45,623 nucleotides of DNA, from the NCBI RefSeq assembly GCF_005870025.1, contig NZ_VATA01000050.1, forward strand, positions 1 to 45,623. Reading direction: 5' to 3'. The notes below the pieces were generated by a model. That model was not told where the DNA came from, made no database searches, and was given only the letters and a program-made list of their open reading frames with translations. Positions 1-7,304 of the stretch are shown piece by piece; position 1 is the first letter of the stretch, and each line of letters opens with the position of its first letter. The DNA is from Poseidonocella sp. HB161398. Lineage in GTDB: Bacteria > Pseudomonadota > Alphaproteobacteria > Rhodobacterales > Rhodobacteraceae. Position numbers and translations under genes: made by a program.

Positions 1-93
1 ACCGCGCTCGGCATACCCGTCACTGTGGCCGTAGGATAAGTCCGTCCGGGGAAAGGGGAACCGCGCTCAGCCCCCGATTTGTGCAACAAGGCC
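1..93 (+). mobile_element. 3' end of an IS5-family element (truncated by window start)
   Basis: The plus strand encodes the transposase C-terminus TALGIPVTVAVG followed by a stop at 37-39. Bases 76-93 (gatttgtgcaacaaggcc) match the terminal inverted repeat of the IS5-B copy at 6507. The 3' untranslated part also aligns with that copy. It lies in the same orientation as IS5-C at the right end of the window, so the EPS region is bracketed by direct IS5-family copies. Confidence 0.8.
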
Positions 94-376
94 GCTGCGA
101 TGCCATGGGCAAAGGCCTGCATCGAAATTTCGTGAGGGCCGGTGTTCCGCGCCGGTTGACGCTTGCGCTCCCAGTGAAGCGCCCCGGCGTCGCCAGCGGT
201 CCCCGGACCGCTGGCGGCCCTCCATGCTGTCTGGCAGGGCGGCAAGTTGCCGGAAGTGCGCGGGCTCTGGTTCTGCGGCAACGGCCGCCGCGCGACGGTG
301 GCGGGTTCGGCACAGACACCTGGTTCTGGAAGACGCACTTGGCGGGAACGAGACCGATCGTGGTAGTTTCTGTCAT
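94..376 (-). pseudogene. IS110-family transposase N-terminal fragment
   Basis: Read from 376 downward the start MTETTTIGLVPAKCVFQ resembles the IS110 DEDD transposase N-terminus (MTE...IG.D.AK.VFQ). Further on, ATGGAGG...GCCGGGGCGCTTCACTGG fits the family's MEACAGAHHW block but is broken by a short GC palindrome at about 190-217. The fragment is frameshifted, lacks the rest of the protein, and ends against the IS5 repeat at 93. It is a dead remnant. Confidence 0.6.
190..217. repeat. T3-like short palindromic insert in IS110 fragment
   Basis: Arms ccagcggtcc and ggaccgctgg are perfectly complementary around a 2-nt loop. It splits the MEACAGAHHW codons, adding about 25 nt relative to the expected family sequence. 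It resembles T3 hairpins (TCC-loop-GGA) but lacks the outer stem. Confidence 0.55.
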
Positions 377-469
377 GGACGCCCCCCAGAGGTGGATTCG
401 ACCCCGCCGAATGCGGCACATTGCGATGCCGGGAGCCGGAGGCATCCGATCCGGGAATCATGGACTTGG

Positions 470-612
470 CCTCGATCCTTGCGCCATCGGTGGTGCGTGA
501 GATGCGTCACTCCGATTGACCGCGCGGCCCCGGCGACTGACCGGCCGTGCGATACGAGTACGTGCAGCTGCCGCAGCTTGACGACGATGTCGATCGTGTC
601 CTGCTTTGCGGT
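470..612 (-). pseudogene. IS3-family OrfA (HTH) fragment
   Basis: One frame of the minus strand reads DIVVKLRQLHVLVSHGRSVA and continues with a recognisable SIGVTHLTHHRWRKDRG. This is the helix-turn-helix start of IS3-type OrfA proteins (DIV.KLRQ..VL.S.G.SV..A.R.IGVT..TYYRWR). No start codon, OrfB or element ends are present. It abuts the IS256 remnant. Confidence 0.6.
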
Positions 613-813
613 GCAGTTCGCGGCGGGCTTCGCGCTGGCTGGCTGGCGGGTCTGGCTGGCCGCTCTTCGATGGAGGCAGGCTGACGGTGACATCGTCGCA
701 GACCGGCGCGGGCGTTTCCAGCGCCATCCACCTGGCACGCTGTGCAGCCTGTTCCCGGGTCTGCTCCATCTGATGGCTCCGACGAGGCGCCGGATCGCGG
801 CATCGTCGGGAAG

Positions 814-850
814 CGAGGGCATGACGGCCGCCGGTCCGAAGGAAGGCCCG
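814..850 (+). repeat. T2 insert in IS256 remnant (37 nt)
   Basis: CGAG...CCCG element with the T2 loop GCCGCCGGTCCGA. Removal rejoins minus-strand codons D-A-A-G-V to L-P-D-D-A-A-I, as in IS256 proteins. It is a close relative of the copy at 43710-43746 (shared GAGGGCATGAC and GAAGGAA flanking the loop). Confidence 0.8.
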
Positions 851-1235
851 GACACCGGCCGCATCGGCGCGCCGCCTGATCTCGCCATTCGGGCGCGCGA
901 TCGGGTTCGTGCCGTGACGCCTGGCTCGGTGCCGGGGCGGGAAGGTCATGGAGGCGGGCACGTCTTCCTCCGTCCTGTCCATGGGCGTGGCGCGCAGCGG
1001 CAGCTCGCGACGCCTCCGGTCGGCGGCGTGCCCTGGCTGGGCGAAGGCCGTGGCGATGAAGGCCCCCCGGCGGCTCTTCCCGGCATGGCCGAGTGCATTG
1101 CGCCGGAAATGGACGCGGCGGCGCTGCCAGGCAGTGGAGTCCGCCTTGCGGTCGCGGCCTTGATGCCCTCATGCGTATCGCTCCACCAGCTTCACGCCGT
1201 CAGGGCCGCAGCCCACGAGGTCGCGTCGGAGTGCA

Positions 1236-1274
1236 TGAGAACCGTGGCGCCAGCGGCGCCGCGAAAGTCCCGTG
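1236..1274 (+). repeat. T1 insert in IS256 remnant (39 nt)
   Basis: Starts TGAGAACC, inner hairpin GTGGCGCC-AGC-GGCGCCGC, then GCGAAAG, ends CCCGTG before AAC. It interrupts the ...EPF.TA.LRRDLV block of the transposase. The outer arms CATGAGA/TCCCGTG pair with one mismatch. Confidence 0.8.
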
Positions 1275-1330
1275 AACGGCCCCGTCCCGGACGCGCCAAT
1301 CGCCATGCCCGGGACCTCGCGCCGCCCGTC

Positions 1331-1367
1331 GGCCATCGGGGTCGGACCGATGGCGACGGCCGCGGAC
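1331..1367 (-). repeat. T2 insert in IS256 remnant (37 nt)
   Basis: Contains the T2 loop GCCATCGGTCCGA on the minus strand. Exactly 37 nt separate the codons for VRTA from DGRRE, which are contiguous in IS256 transposases. The stem is less perfect than in other copies. Confidence 0.65.
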
Positions 1368-1406
1368 AGCCGTTCGCACGACTGCGAAGGTGACGGCCGC
1401 AGACAG

Positions 1407-1454
1407 CCGCCATGGCTTCGCTATCCGTCCTAGCCCGATGGCGGCGCGCCTGCC
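1407..1454. repeat. Degenerate T2-like insert in IS256 remnant
   Basis: A GC-rich segment with the variant loop GCCATCGGGCTAGGA splits the RQGGRIVSVAVTF block. The loop resembles T2, but the stems are not clear, so the boundaries are tentative. Confidence 0.35.
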
Positions 1455-1494
1455 CTGGCGCACCTTGAGACAGGTCGCGTCGATCCATGGGCCG

Positions 1495-1538
1495 GGGCGG
1501 AAGAAGAAGGGCTCCGGGGGAGGCTTTCCCCGCCGAAG
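1495..1538 (+). repeat. T3 insert in IS256 remnant (about 44 nt)
   Basis: GGGCTCC-GGG-GGAGGC hairpin inside an outer GGCGG/CCGCC stem, ending CGCCG before AA. It lies between the tgg-ccc codons and the tgg-atc-gac codons of the conserved W(P)..WIDAT block. About 44 nt are added. Confidence 0.65.
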
Positions 1539-1591
1539 GGCCATGCGTCTTCGATCGGCGGTGCCAGGACGGCATCGACGCGCTCGCCACT

Positions 1592-1628
1592 CGCCATCGT
1601 CCTTGGACCGATGGCGGAAAATGGCCCG
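1592..1628 (-). repeat. T2 insert in IS256 remnant (about 37 nt)
   Basis: Loop GCCATCGGTCCAA, inner TCC/GGA pairs and outer GCCAT/ATGGC arms. Net addition is 37 nt between the QVSRLRGE and ERVDA.LA.PIE codons of the transposase. Confidence 0.7.
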
Positions 1629-1853
1629 TTCCCCGCGCAGGCGGCTGACCTGGGCTCATCGAGATACCCGTCCGGCCCGTCGCCTGAACCAGATCATCCG
1701 TCGAACGTGTCGGGCCGCCATGAACGCAGGCCGCCTTGATGGCGGCGGTCAGCGCTCTGTCCGCCAACCGATTCGGGGGATCGATTGGCGGGTGCTCGAA
1801 AGCCATCGGCCGTTCCGCGGCGAAGCTGACCATCCCGCGCAGCGGGTCCGCAT

Positions 1854-1902
1854 CGCGGGTCGGGGCGGCCCTCGGAGCGGTGGCGGGCGGACCCTCCGCT
1901 CA
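1854..1902 (-). repeat. T2 insert in IS256 remnant (49 nt)
   Basis: Minus strand starts TGAGCGGA and ends CGCG before ATG. Loop GCCACCGCTCCGA is flanked by GCCC/GGGC and GGGTC/GACCC arms. It separates ELRALV from DADPLRGMVSFAAE of the transposase N-terminus. It is longer than other T2 copies. Confidence 0.6.
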
Positions 1903-2172
1903 ACACGAGCGCGCGGAGCTCCATCACCGGTCTGGCCATCTGCGGCATCCCTCGGTTCCGCTTTGCGTCAGCACCCCGACCCTGCCGGGAACCCCGGTGG
2001 CAAACGCCAGCTTCACCGCGCCCCGGGACGCGATCCCGGTTGGTCCGGGACTCACAGGGAAGAACTTGTTCGTGGCCGTGCCTATCTTGGCTTCACATCA
2101 CTCCCGAGTTGAAGCCGCCGATTGACTTGGCGCGATTCAGTCCGGCTCATCCCGGAGCGGCCCGACGAGATG

Positions 2173-2481
2173 CTACGAGGCGATGGGGCTGCGGTCGCGG
2201 TCGCAAAAGTAGCCGTCTGCGGCAGTCCCTTGGACCGGCCGCGAGAAAGCCCTGCCTGAAAACAGGCGCTGACGACCGGCTCGCCGGGAAAGACCGCAGT
2301 GGAGATCCTGCTTCCCGGCCAACCCGGCCGTCTCCATTTCTCGCGGATGGCCTCGCGTGCTGCCTTCGCTTTGGCCTCTGCCGGATGGCGTTTCGATCAC
2401 GCCATGTCGGGCTCGTCCTTGACTGGGGCTACAGCTTGGCACCCGGTCCGAACTCCAGCGAGGAATTCCCCCTGGCGTCAC
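2173..2481 (-). other. Possible further transposase remnant
   Basis: A minus-strand stretch reads KRHPAEAKAKAAREAIRE, which loosely recalls the OrfA start of another IS3 group (K.Y..EFKAKVALEAIRGE). The similarity is short and the frame does not persist. Bases 1949-2172 and 2482-2544 show nothing else I recognise. Confidence 0.25.
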
Positions 2482-2544
2482 GGAACCAGTGGATAGCCAC
2501 CGCCGGCCTCCGTGAAAGGGCGGCGCGGATGGCGCCGCGTGCGG

Positions 2545-3603
2545 TCAGTTCAGGGCGCCGTCCTGCGCGCCCAGCGGTGCGACCGGGTTCATCGTTCCGC
2601 CAGGTCCTGCCGCGGGCCGCTTGCGGCGCAGGGCGAAGACGATCCCGCCGCCGACCGCCTGGAGCAGCACCATGGCGAAGGCGATCCAGGCTAGCGACAG
2701 CGCAAGCTGCGGCGCCACCCCGAACTGGCCGAAGAGGTAGATGAAGATGTGCTCGCGGATGCCGATGCCGTTCACCGTGGCCGGGATCATCAGCACGAAG
2801 AGCGATACCGGGATGATCGCGAAATAGGCGTAGAACGGGACCTCGATGCCGAGCGCCTGGCCGATCAGGAAGTAATGCGCGACCACATTGGCCTGGAAGG
2901 CCACGGAGATGCCGATGCAGCCATAGACGACCCGGATGCGCGAAGCGAAGGCGTCCGAGGTCTCGGAGATGTTGCGGATGATGCCCGAGAGCCGCCGCAG
3001 GAGCGGCCAGCCGGTGAGATAGAGCATCACCCGGCGCAGCACCTTGCTGAAGAACACCGCTGTCAGCCCGGCAAGAACGCAGGTCGCCGCGATCAGCGTC
3101 CAGCCGATCCCGCTCTGGAACGCGACTTCGCGGCCGATCAGGGGCAGGGCCAGGAGCGCGAGGATGAGCAGCCCGAAGAGCCCCGTCAGCCGTTCGACGA
3201 AGAGGATGAGGAAGGACCGCGTGTAGGACGGGACCCGGTCGGAAATGTCCATGGCGCGCATGAAATCGCCGCTCATCAGTCCCGGCAGGAAGGAATTGAA
3301 GAAGATGCCGATCGTATAGGCGCGGATCAGCTCGATCAGCGGCACGGCGAAGCCCTGCGCCCGGAGCAGGATCTGCCAGCGCCAGGAGCAGACGAGATAG
3401 CCGATCGTGTTCAGCGAGAAGGCCAGCAGCAGAAGGGCGGGATCCGCCTGCGCCATGGCCGCGAGGATGTCCTGCGAATTGCCGATCTGCGTGCGCAGGA
3501 GGTAGTAGATCAGCCCGCCGCTGATGCAGAGCTTGACCGCGAAGGGCAGGTAGGGCCGCAGCTTGTCGCGGGCGGCAGAGAGCAGGCTAGGCTTGGCCGT
3601 CAT
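2545..3603 (-). CDS. YbhN/AglD-type integral membrane protein (LPG_synthase_TM, UPF0104)
   Basis: 352 residues and mostly hydrophobic, with about eight predicted membrane helices. Family hallmarks are SWRWQILLRAQG near residue 75, FFNSFLPGLMSGDFMRAM near 105 (family N..LP...GGD..R) and VERLTGLFGL near 140. Relatives include the membrane domain of lysylphosphatidylglycerol synthase and proteins next to polysaccharide glycosyltransferases; the substrate is unknown. I use the ATG at 3603, which overlaps the end of the upstream acetyltransferase by 17 nt and so implies coupling. An in-frame ATG at 3669 would lie inside that gene and adds a low-complexity N-terminus. A role in lipid-linked sugar handling is inference. 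Confidence 0.85.
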   Translation of the reverse strand: MTAKPSLLSAARDKLRPYLPFAVKLCISGGLIYYLLRTQIGNSQDILAAMAQADPALLLLAFSLNTIGYLVCSWRWQILLRAQGFAVPLIELIRAYTIGIFFNSFLPGLMSGDFMRAMDISDRVPSYTRSFLILFVERLTGLFGLLILALLALPLIGREVAFQSGIGWTLIAATCVLAGLTAVFFSKVLRRVMLYLTGWPLLRRLSGIIRNISETSDAFASRIRVVYGCIGISVAFQANVVAHYFLIGQALGIEVPFYAYFAIIPVSLFVLMIPATVNGIGIREHIFIYLFGQFGVAPQLALSLAWIAFAMVLLQAVGGGIVFALRRKRPAAGPGGTMNPVAPLGAQDGALN

Positions 3604-4336
3604 GGAGGTCCCCACGCTTGCGGATGAGCCGGGCGGGAACGCCGCCCATGATGCTGAAAGGTTCGACATCGCCGGTCACGACCGCGCCGGCGGCGATGAT
3701 GCTGCCCCGCCCGATGCGCACATTGTCGAGCACCTTGGCCCCGGCGCCGAGCCAGACATCGTCCTCGATCACCACGCCATGGCTGTCGAAGCCTTGCTGG
3801 TTCATCGGCACCGAGAGATCGTCGAACCGGTGGTTTCCGGCGATGATATGGCAGTGCCCGGCGATCAGGGCGTTGTCGCCGATGCTGATCCCGGCCTGGC
3901 CGTTGAGGATCGTGTAGGCGCCCACGAAGCAGTCATCGCCGAGCCGGACCGACCCCTCGTAGCCGGTCTCGAAATGGACGCCATGCATGATCTGGTTGCG
4001 GCGGCCCAGCTCGACGCGGGCCTCCGTGCTCTTGATGTCGAAGAAGACGCCTTCGTCGATCAGCGTGCCGTCCCCAGCCGACAGGCCCTTGGGGCAGCGC
4101 AGCACGATGCCGCGGGAGAAGACCACGCCCTTGCCGCAGCGCCGGATCAGCCCGCGATAGAGCTTGCCCCGCAGGACGATGCCGAGCGCGCCGGGCAGGT
4201 TCGCCAGAAGCAGCATGACGGTCTCGTACCAGAGCAGCGCGCCAATCCGGTCGGTGCCCGCGATCCGGGCCATGTACTTCGCCAGCGCGCCGCCCTCGTC
4301 CCGGGCGAGGTTGCCGCTGCGGAGCCCGCCGGTCAC
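3587..4336 (-). CDS. Left-handed beta-helix O-acetyltransferase (WbbJ/LbH family)
   Basis: 249 residues. After a helical N-terminus with ALAKYMARIAGTDRIGALLW, hexapeptide repeats run from about residue 85 to 235 and end VVIEDDVWLGAGAKVLDNV, AAGAVVTGDV and GGVPARLIRKR. That is the standard acetyl-CoA-dependent LbH ending. GNHRFDD near residue 168 supplies the usual catalytic histidine. The only plausible start is GTG at 4336; no in-frame ATG lies upstream. The N-terminal ALAKY block is shared with the paralogue at 11600-12388, so the two probably arose by duplication and may acetylate different residues of the same polymer (inference). It is translationally coupled to the YbhN-type gene. Confidence 0.88.
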   Translation of the reverse strand: MTGGLRSGNLARDEGGALAKYMARIAGTDRIGALLWYETVMLLLANLPGALGIVLRGKLYRGLIRRCGKGVVFSRGIVLRCPKGLSAGDGTLIDEGVFFDIKSTEARVELGRRNQIMHGVHFETGYEGSVRLGDDCFVGAYTILNGQAGISIGDNALIAGHCHIIAGNHRFDDLSVPMNQQGFDSHGVVIEDDVWLGAGAKVLDNVRIGRGSIIAAGAVVTGDVEPFSIMGGVPARLIRKRGDLHDGQA

Positions 4337-4711
4337 GAGGGCGCCCCACGGCTGGCGGAAGGACGCTGTCCTGCCGGTTGGGGCATGGCCGCAGCCCTCC
4401 TTGCGCCGCTCGGGCTCGGGAATGGGTGCGGATTCATGGCCGGAAGCCAGGGCGGCACGGTCGTCCGCAGCGATCGCGAGGAGGGAGAGGCGTTTCGGAG
4501 CGGGCGTTGAAAGATCGCCGATGAAAATAAGACACGGTGTTAAAAACTAACTCCATAAAACTATATTGAAGGCGCAATTTCGAAAATACTTTCCGGCAGA
4601 AGATGCATTGGCTTCCCCATCCGCACAAGAGGTTTCTTGTGCCTCCGGCCGCAGCCCGGCGCGGATGCCGGTCTCCGGGAAGGCCCGGACACCGGTAGCA
4701 TCGGCCCGTCC
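4337..4711. other. Intergenic region with AT-rich tract
   Basis: No gene. Bases about 4520-4590 are distinctly AT-rich compared with surroundings and probably hold the promoter for the minus-strand acetyltransferase. Bases 4665-4695 share about 27 of 30 positions with 838-868 inside the IS256 remnant (ggaagg...ccggacaccgg core), so a fragment of that element may lie here. Confidence 0.5.
4623..4642. terminator. Hairpin, possible terminator of the methyltransferase gene
   Basis: Perfect 8-bp stem gcacaaga/tcttgtgc with a 4-nt loop, downstream of the minus-strand methyltransferase stop. No T-run follows, so termination is only plausible. Confidence 0.4.
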
Positions 4712-5804
4712 CTAGGCGGGGCGGGTGGCAAGATAGATCGTGTCGCCGCGCTCCGGCGGGTAGGGCGCGGCCCGCGCGCCATCGGCCACGATCAGCTCCA
4801 GCGGGAATCCCGCCGCGGTGATGCGGCTCGCGATGTCGCGGCCGAACGCGCGCACATGGTCCTCGTGGCCGAAATGCCGGAACTGGGCCGGGGCGCCGCG
4901 CAGTCCGGTCACCTCGTAGCTGCTCTCCACGGCGTCGATCACCGGCATCGTCAAGATCGCGTGCCCGCCCGGCCGCAGGATTCGGAGGAGCTCGCGCAGC
5001 GCCTTGCTGTCATCGACATGTTCCAGCGCGTGATTGGCCATTACAGTCTGCGCGCTGGCGTGAGGCAGGGCGATGGCCTCCAGGTCGCGCTGCGGGTCGG
5101 TGCCCCCGGGCGCGATATCCGCGGTCCGGTAGCTGGCGGCGCGGGACCGCAGCAGCCCGGTCAGCTCCGGTTCCGGGGCGAAATGGACCATGTCGCCGAG
5201 CGAGGCGAAGCGCGGATCCTCGTCCGGGAATAGCTTCAGGAACCGGTGGCGTTGCTTTACTGCGCAAAGAGCATGAAGCCCGGACGTCCGCATTCCCCAG
5301 ACTGACCTATCCCGCGGGCTCTGTTGCAGGCATGCCGAGCGCGGCGTAGCCGTTCAGGACGGCGGCGCGACTCTGAAGCTCTGCGACCTGACGATCGAGG
5401 TCACGCGCCATGAGGCTCTGGCCCACCAGCCTGACGCAATGCATTTTCGTCTCGACCCGGCTTCGGCGGCGGTATCCGCTCCACTTTCTCCAGATGGCAC
5501 GGCCGGGGTATCTCGATGCGCGAAGGGCCTCGTTCCGGGCGATCGAACCGGCCGTCGAAGGCGTCCACGGCTTGGCGTTCCTGCGCGGTGGCATACCGGC
5601 GTGGGCACCGCGGCCGGCGACGGCGTCATGGCACCTGGCGGTGTCGCAGGCCCCGTCGGCGGTGACCGAGCCGATTTCCGCATCAGCGGCGATCTGGTCA
5701 GGGAGTCCGGACAGCATGGGCGCGTCACCGACGTTGCTGCCGGCGATTTCGATGGCTCGGACCTCCAGCGTCTGTTCATCCAATCCCATGTGGATCCTGC
5801 GCCG

Positions 5805-5840
5805 TGAGCGGGCCGCGCCACCGGTCCGAGCGGCCCTGCG
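5805..5840 (+). repeat. T2 insert in IS5-A transposase (36 nt)
   Basis: TGAG...TGCG before AAC. Stem GGGCCGC/GCGGCCC around the loop GCCACCGGTCCGA. Removal joins KRRV to RRRIH, matching the family KRRVWRKIH at equal length. The same insert occurs at the same codon in IS5-B and IS5-C. Confidence 0.9.
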
Positions 5841-5973
5841 AACACGGCGCTTCGCGCTCCCATGCTTGCGCGCGTGCCACTCGCCCCCGCCTTCCGCCTT
5901 GATGCCGCTGCTGTCGATCAGCAGGTTCGGCGGCCCCTTCGAGCCGTCGTAGCGAAAGGCCAAGGCCATTGTT

Positions 5974-6016
5974 CGACGGGCTTTCGCGGCGCCACTGGCG
6001 CCAGGGTCCCGTCTCA
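5974..6016 (-). repeat. T1 insert in IS5-A transposase (43 nt)
   Basis: Minus strand TGAGACGG...CCCGTCG before AAC. Outer GACGGG/CCCGTC stem, conserved GACC and GCGAAAG strands, inner hairpin closed by GGCGCC/GGCGCC. It shifts the frame by one after RRQ. It differs from the insert at the same codon in IS5-C by one base. Confidence 0.92.
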
Positions 6017-6704
6017 CTCTGCCGACGGCCCAGGGTGCTGAAATCCGGTACCGTCCAGTCGGGGCCAGCGAGGCGTAACAGGCTCTCCACGAACCCGGCC
6101 GCCTGCCGGAGCGCCATGCCGAAGAGGACCTTCATCTTCAGGCATGTCTGGATCGCGGCATCGCCATGCTGAGGCTGCCGACGTCGCTTGGCGGTGGGCG
6201 GCGGCACCCAGGCCATGTCCGGATCGAACCTGATGGTCAGGGAACCACGCTGCTTCAGTGCTTCGTTGTGGGCCGGCCAGTTCCCATTCGTGTCGCTCGG
6301 CGGGATGCGTCTGCTCATGCAGGCCATCTACTGCACTGTATTCACTGGAGGAATCTTCATCGACTTTCGCGCGGCAAGGCCGGTGGCCTTCGCGCGATCC
6401 GCAGCCGGGACAATGCGCGTCGAAGCGCATCGCGCCGGCGCCGAAGAAGGGCGCCATTTCTCCGTCATGGCCGCAGAACGGACATTCGCAGGTTCGCATC
6501 TAGACCGACTCTGTTGCACAAATCGGGTGATGGCCGAGGTTCCCCTTTTTCCCAGACGGACTTATCCCACAGCTTCCGTGACGGGTATGCCGAGGGCGGT
6601 GTATCCGTTCAGGACGGCGATGCGGACCTGGAGTTCGGCGACCTGACGGTCGAAGTCCCGCGCCATAAGGCGCTGCCCCAGCAACTTCACACAGTGCATC
6701 CATT

Positions 6705-6747
6705 CGCCGGGGAAAAGGTCCCCCGGACCTTTTCCTCATCCGGCTCA
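6705..6747 (-). repeat. T3 insert in IS5-B transposase (43 nt)
   Basis: Minus strand TGAGCCGGATGA...CCGGCG before AATGG. Main stem ggaaaaggtcc/ggaccttttcc with a GGG loop, plus outer GCCGG/CCGGC stem. It brings an in-frame TGA directly after VE-I. It lies before the MHC codons. Confidence 0.88.
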
Positions 6748-7019
6748 TATCTCGACGCGGCTTCGGCGGTGATGGTCTTCCAGGGCTTCGCGTTCTTGCG
6801 GGGCGGGATGACGGCATGGGCGCCACGGTCGGCAATGGCGTCGTGGCATTTACGTGTGTCCCAGGCACCGTCGGCAGTGACGCTGCCGATCCGCTCGTCC
6901 GCTGGGATCTGACCGAGCAGGTCGGGTAGCACCGGGGCATCACCGATGTGGCTCCCGGTGATCTCGACAGCGCGGACCTCCAGTGTTTCTTCATCAATCC
7001 CGAGATGGATCTTGCGCCA

Positions 7020-7055
7020 TGAGCGGGCCGCGCCGCCGGTCCGAGCGGCACCGCG
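7020..7055 (+). repeat. T2 insert in IS5-B transposase (36 nt)
   Basis: TGAG...CGCG before AATGCG, loop GCCGCCGGTCCGA. Removal joins KRRI directly to WRKIH, the exact family sequence. Confidence 0.92.
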
Positions 7056-7096
7056 AATGCGCCGTTTGGGACCGCCATGCTTGCGGGCGTGCCGTG

Positions 7097-7139
7097 CTGC
7101 GCGCTTTCGCGGCCCCACCGGGGCCACGGTCGCTCCGCA
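7097..7139 (-). repeat. T1 insert in IS5-B transposase at EGEG (43 nt)
   Basis: Same layout as other T1 copies, but the inner stem is GGCCCC/GGGGCC with loop GGT instead of GGCGCC/GGCGCC, a compensatory change. The GACC and GCGAAAG strands are kept. IS5-A has no insert here (GGGEWHARKHG is continuous), giving an empty-site comparison. Confidence 0.88.
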
Positions 7140-7172
7140 CCCTTCGCCCTCGACCTTGATACCCGTGCTGTC

Positions 7173-7212
7173 CGCTGCCCGGCAGGGTATTGCGCAGCAA
7201 TGCCCGAGAGGG
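7173..7212 (-). repeat. T4 insert in IS5-B transposase (40 nt)
   Basis: Minus strand CCCTCTCGG, hairpin gcattgc-tgc-gcaatac, then CCTGCCGGGCAGCG. It lies between ctgctgatc and gacagcacg. Removal gives L-L-I-D-S-T-G-I-K, the family sequence, with no duplicated bases. Confidence 0.85.
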
Positions 7213-7270
7213 GATCAGCAGGTGCAACGGCCCCTTGGAGCCGCGATACGGGATGTCCACGGCCATTGTT

Positions 7271-7304
7271 CGACGGGCTTTCGCGGCGCCACGGTCCCGT
7301 CTCG
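7271..7304 (-). repeat. T1 insert in IS5-B transposase at RRQ (34 nt, shortened)
   Basis: Same site and sequence as the T1 insert in IS5-A, but 9 nt of the inner hairpin are missing and the first base is C. Removal gives RRQ-R-T-M-A-V-D-I-P in frame. Confidence 0.85.

Larger units (their letters stand above)
665..1948 (-). pseudogene. IS256/mutator-family transposase, degenerate
   Basis: Blocks in order along the minus strand match IS256-type transposases: MVSFAAERP, RALTAAIKAACVHG, RSTDDLVQATGRTGIS, PWIDATCLKVRQG, VTFAVVRTA, WQRRRVHF.RNALGHAGKS, FIATAFAQP, NPIARPNGEIRRRADAAG, then the C-terminus RARWMALETPAPVCDDVTVS. The frame changes repeatedly. Several changes coincide with short palindromic inserts (listed separately); removing them rejoins, for example, VRTA to DGRRE and AAGV to LPDDAAI. 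Substitutions and deletions also occur, so the gene is dead. Confidence 0.8.
5307..6318 (-). pseudogene. IS5-family transposase of copy A, frameshifted by a T1 insert
   Basis: The first frame runs MSRRIPPSDTNGNWPAHNEA... to DFSTLGRRQ; the second runs TMALAFRYDGSKG... to GMPATEPAG. They are one IS5/IS903 DDE transposase, with WFDP.M, MKVLFGMALRQ, IDS.GIK, DEQTLEVRAIEI and RRRSRVETKMHC blocks. The only frame break is the 43-nt T1 insert at 5974-6016; removing it gives ...RRQ-R-T-M-A... in frame. A 36-nt T2 insert (5805-5840) lies in frame between KRRV and RRRIH. Apart from these two inserts no stop or frameshift is apparent, unlike the more decayed copy B. Confidence 0.85.
5251..6379 (-). mobile_element. 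IS5-family element, copy A (IS903-type)
   Basis: About 1.13 kb inside the methyltransferase gene, bounded by an 8-bp direct repeat CCGGTGGC. The ends (cgttgctttactgcgcaaag, and ccttgccgcgcgaaag read inward from the right) are imperfect inverted repeats related to those of IS5-B. It carries one transposase gene with two short structured inserts. Confidence 0.8.
4712..6499 (-). pseudogene. SAM-dependent methyltransferase with zinc-ribbon N-terminus, split by IS5-A
   Basis: Two parts: 6499-6380 (MRTCECPFCGHDGEMAPF...CPGCGSREGHR) and 5250-4712 (FLKLFPDEDPRF...). The N-terminal C-P-x-C-G...C-P-G-C-G-S-R-E motif and the downstream MANHALEHVDD.KALRELLRI motif are typical of methyltransferases seen in polysaccharide loci. 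IS5-A sits between them with the direct repeat CCGGTGGC at 5243-5250 and 6380-6387. Deleting the IS and one repeat rejoins ...GSREGHR to FLKLF in frame, giving about 220 residues. A second IS (IS5-B) sits directly at the start codon, so the promoter is also separated. The gene is recently dead: the rejoined frame has no other lesion I can see. Confidence 0.85.

Noticed and set aside
2437-2467. cacccggtccgaac as another T2 insert.
   Set aside because: Loop matches partly, but no complementary arms flank it and no host frame can be compared.
5316-5330. ggctctgttgcaggc as an internal IS5 terminal repeat.
   Set aside because: It coincides with the last codons (ATEPAG) of the IS5-A transposase and lacks the rest of the repeat; the true end is at about 5251.
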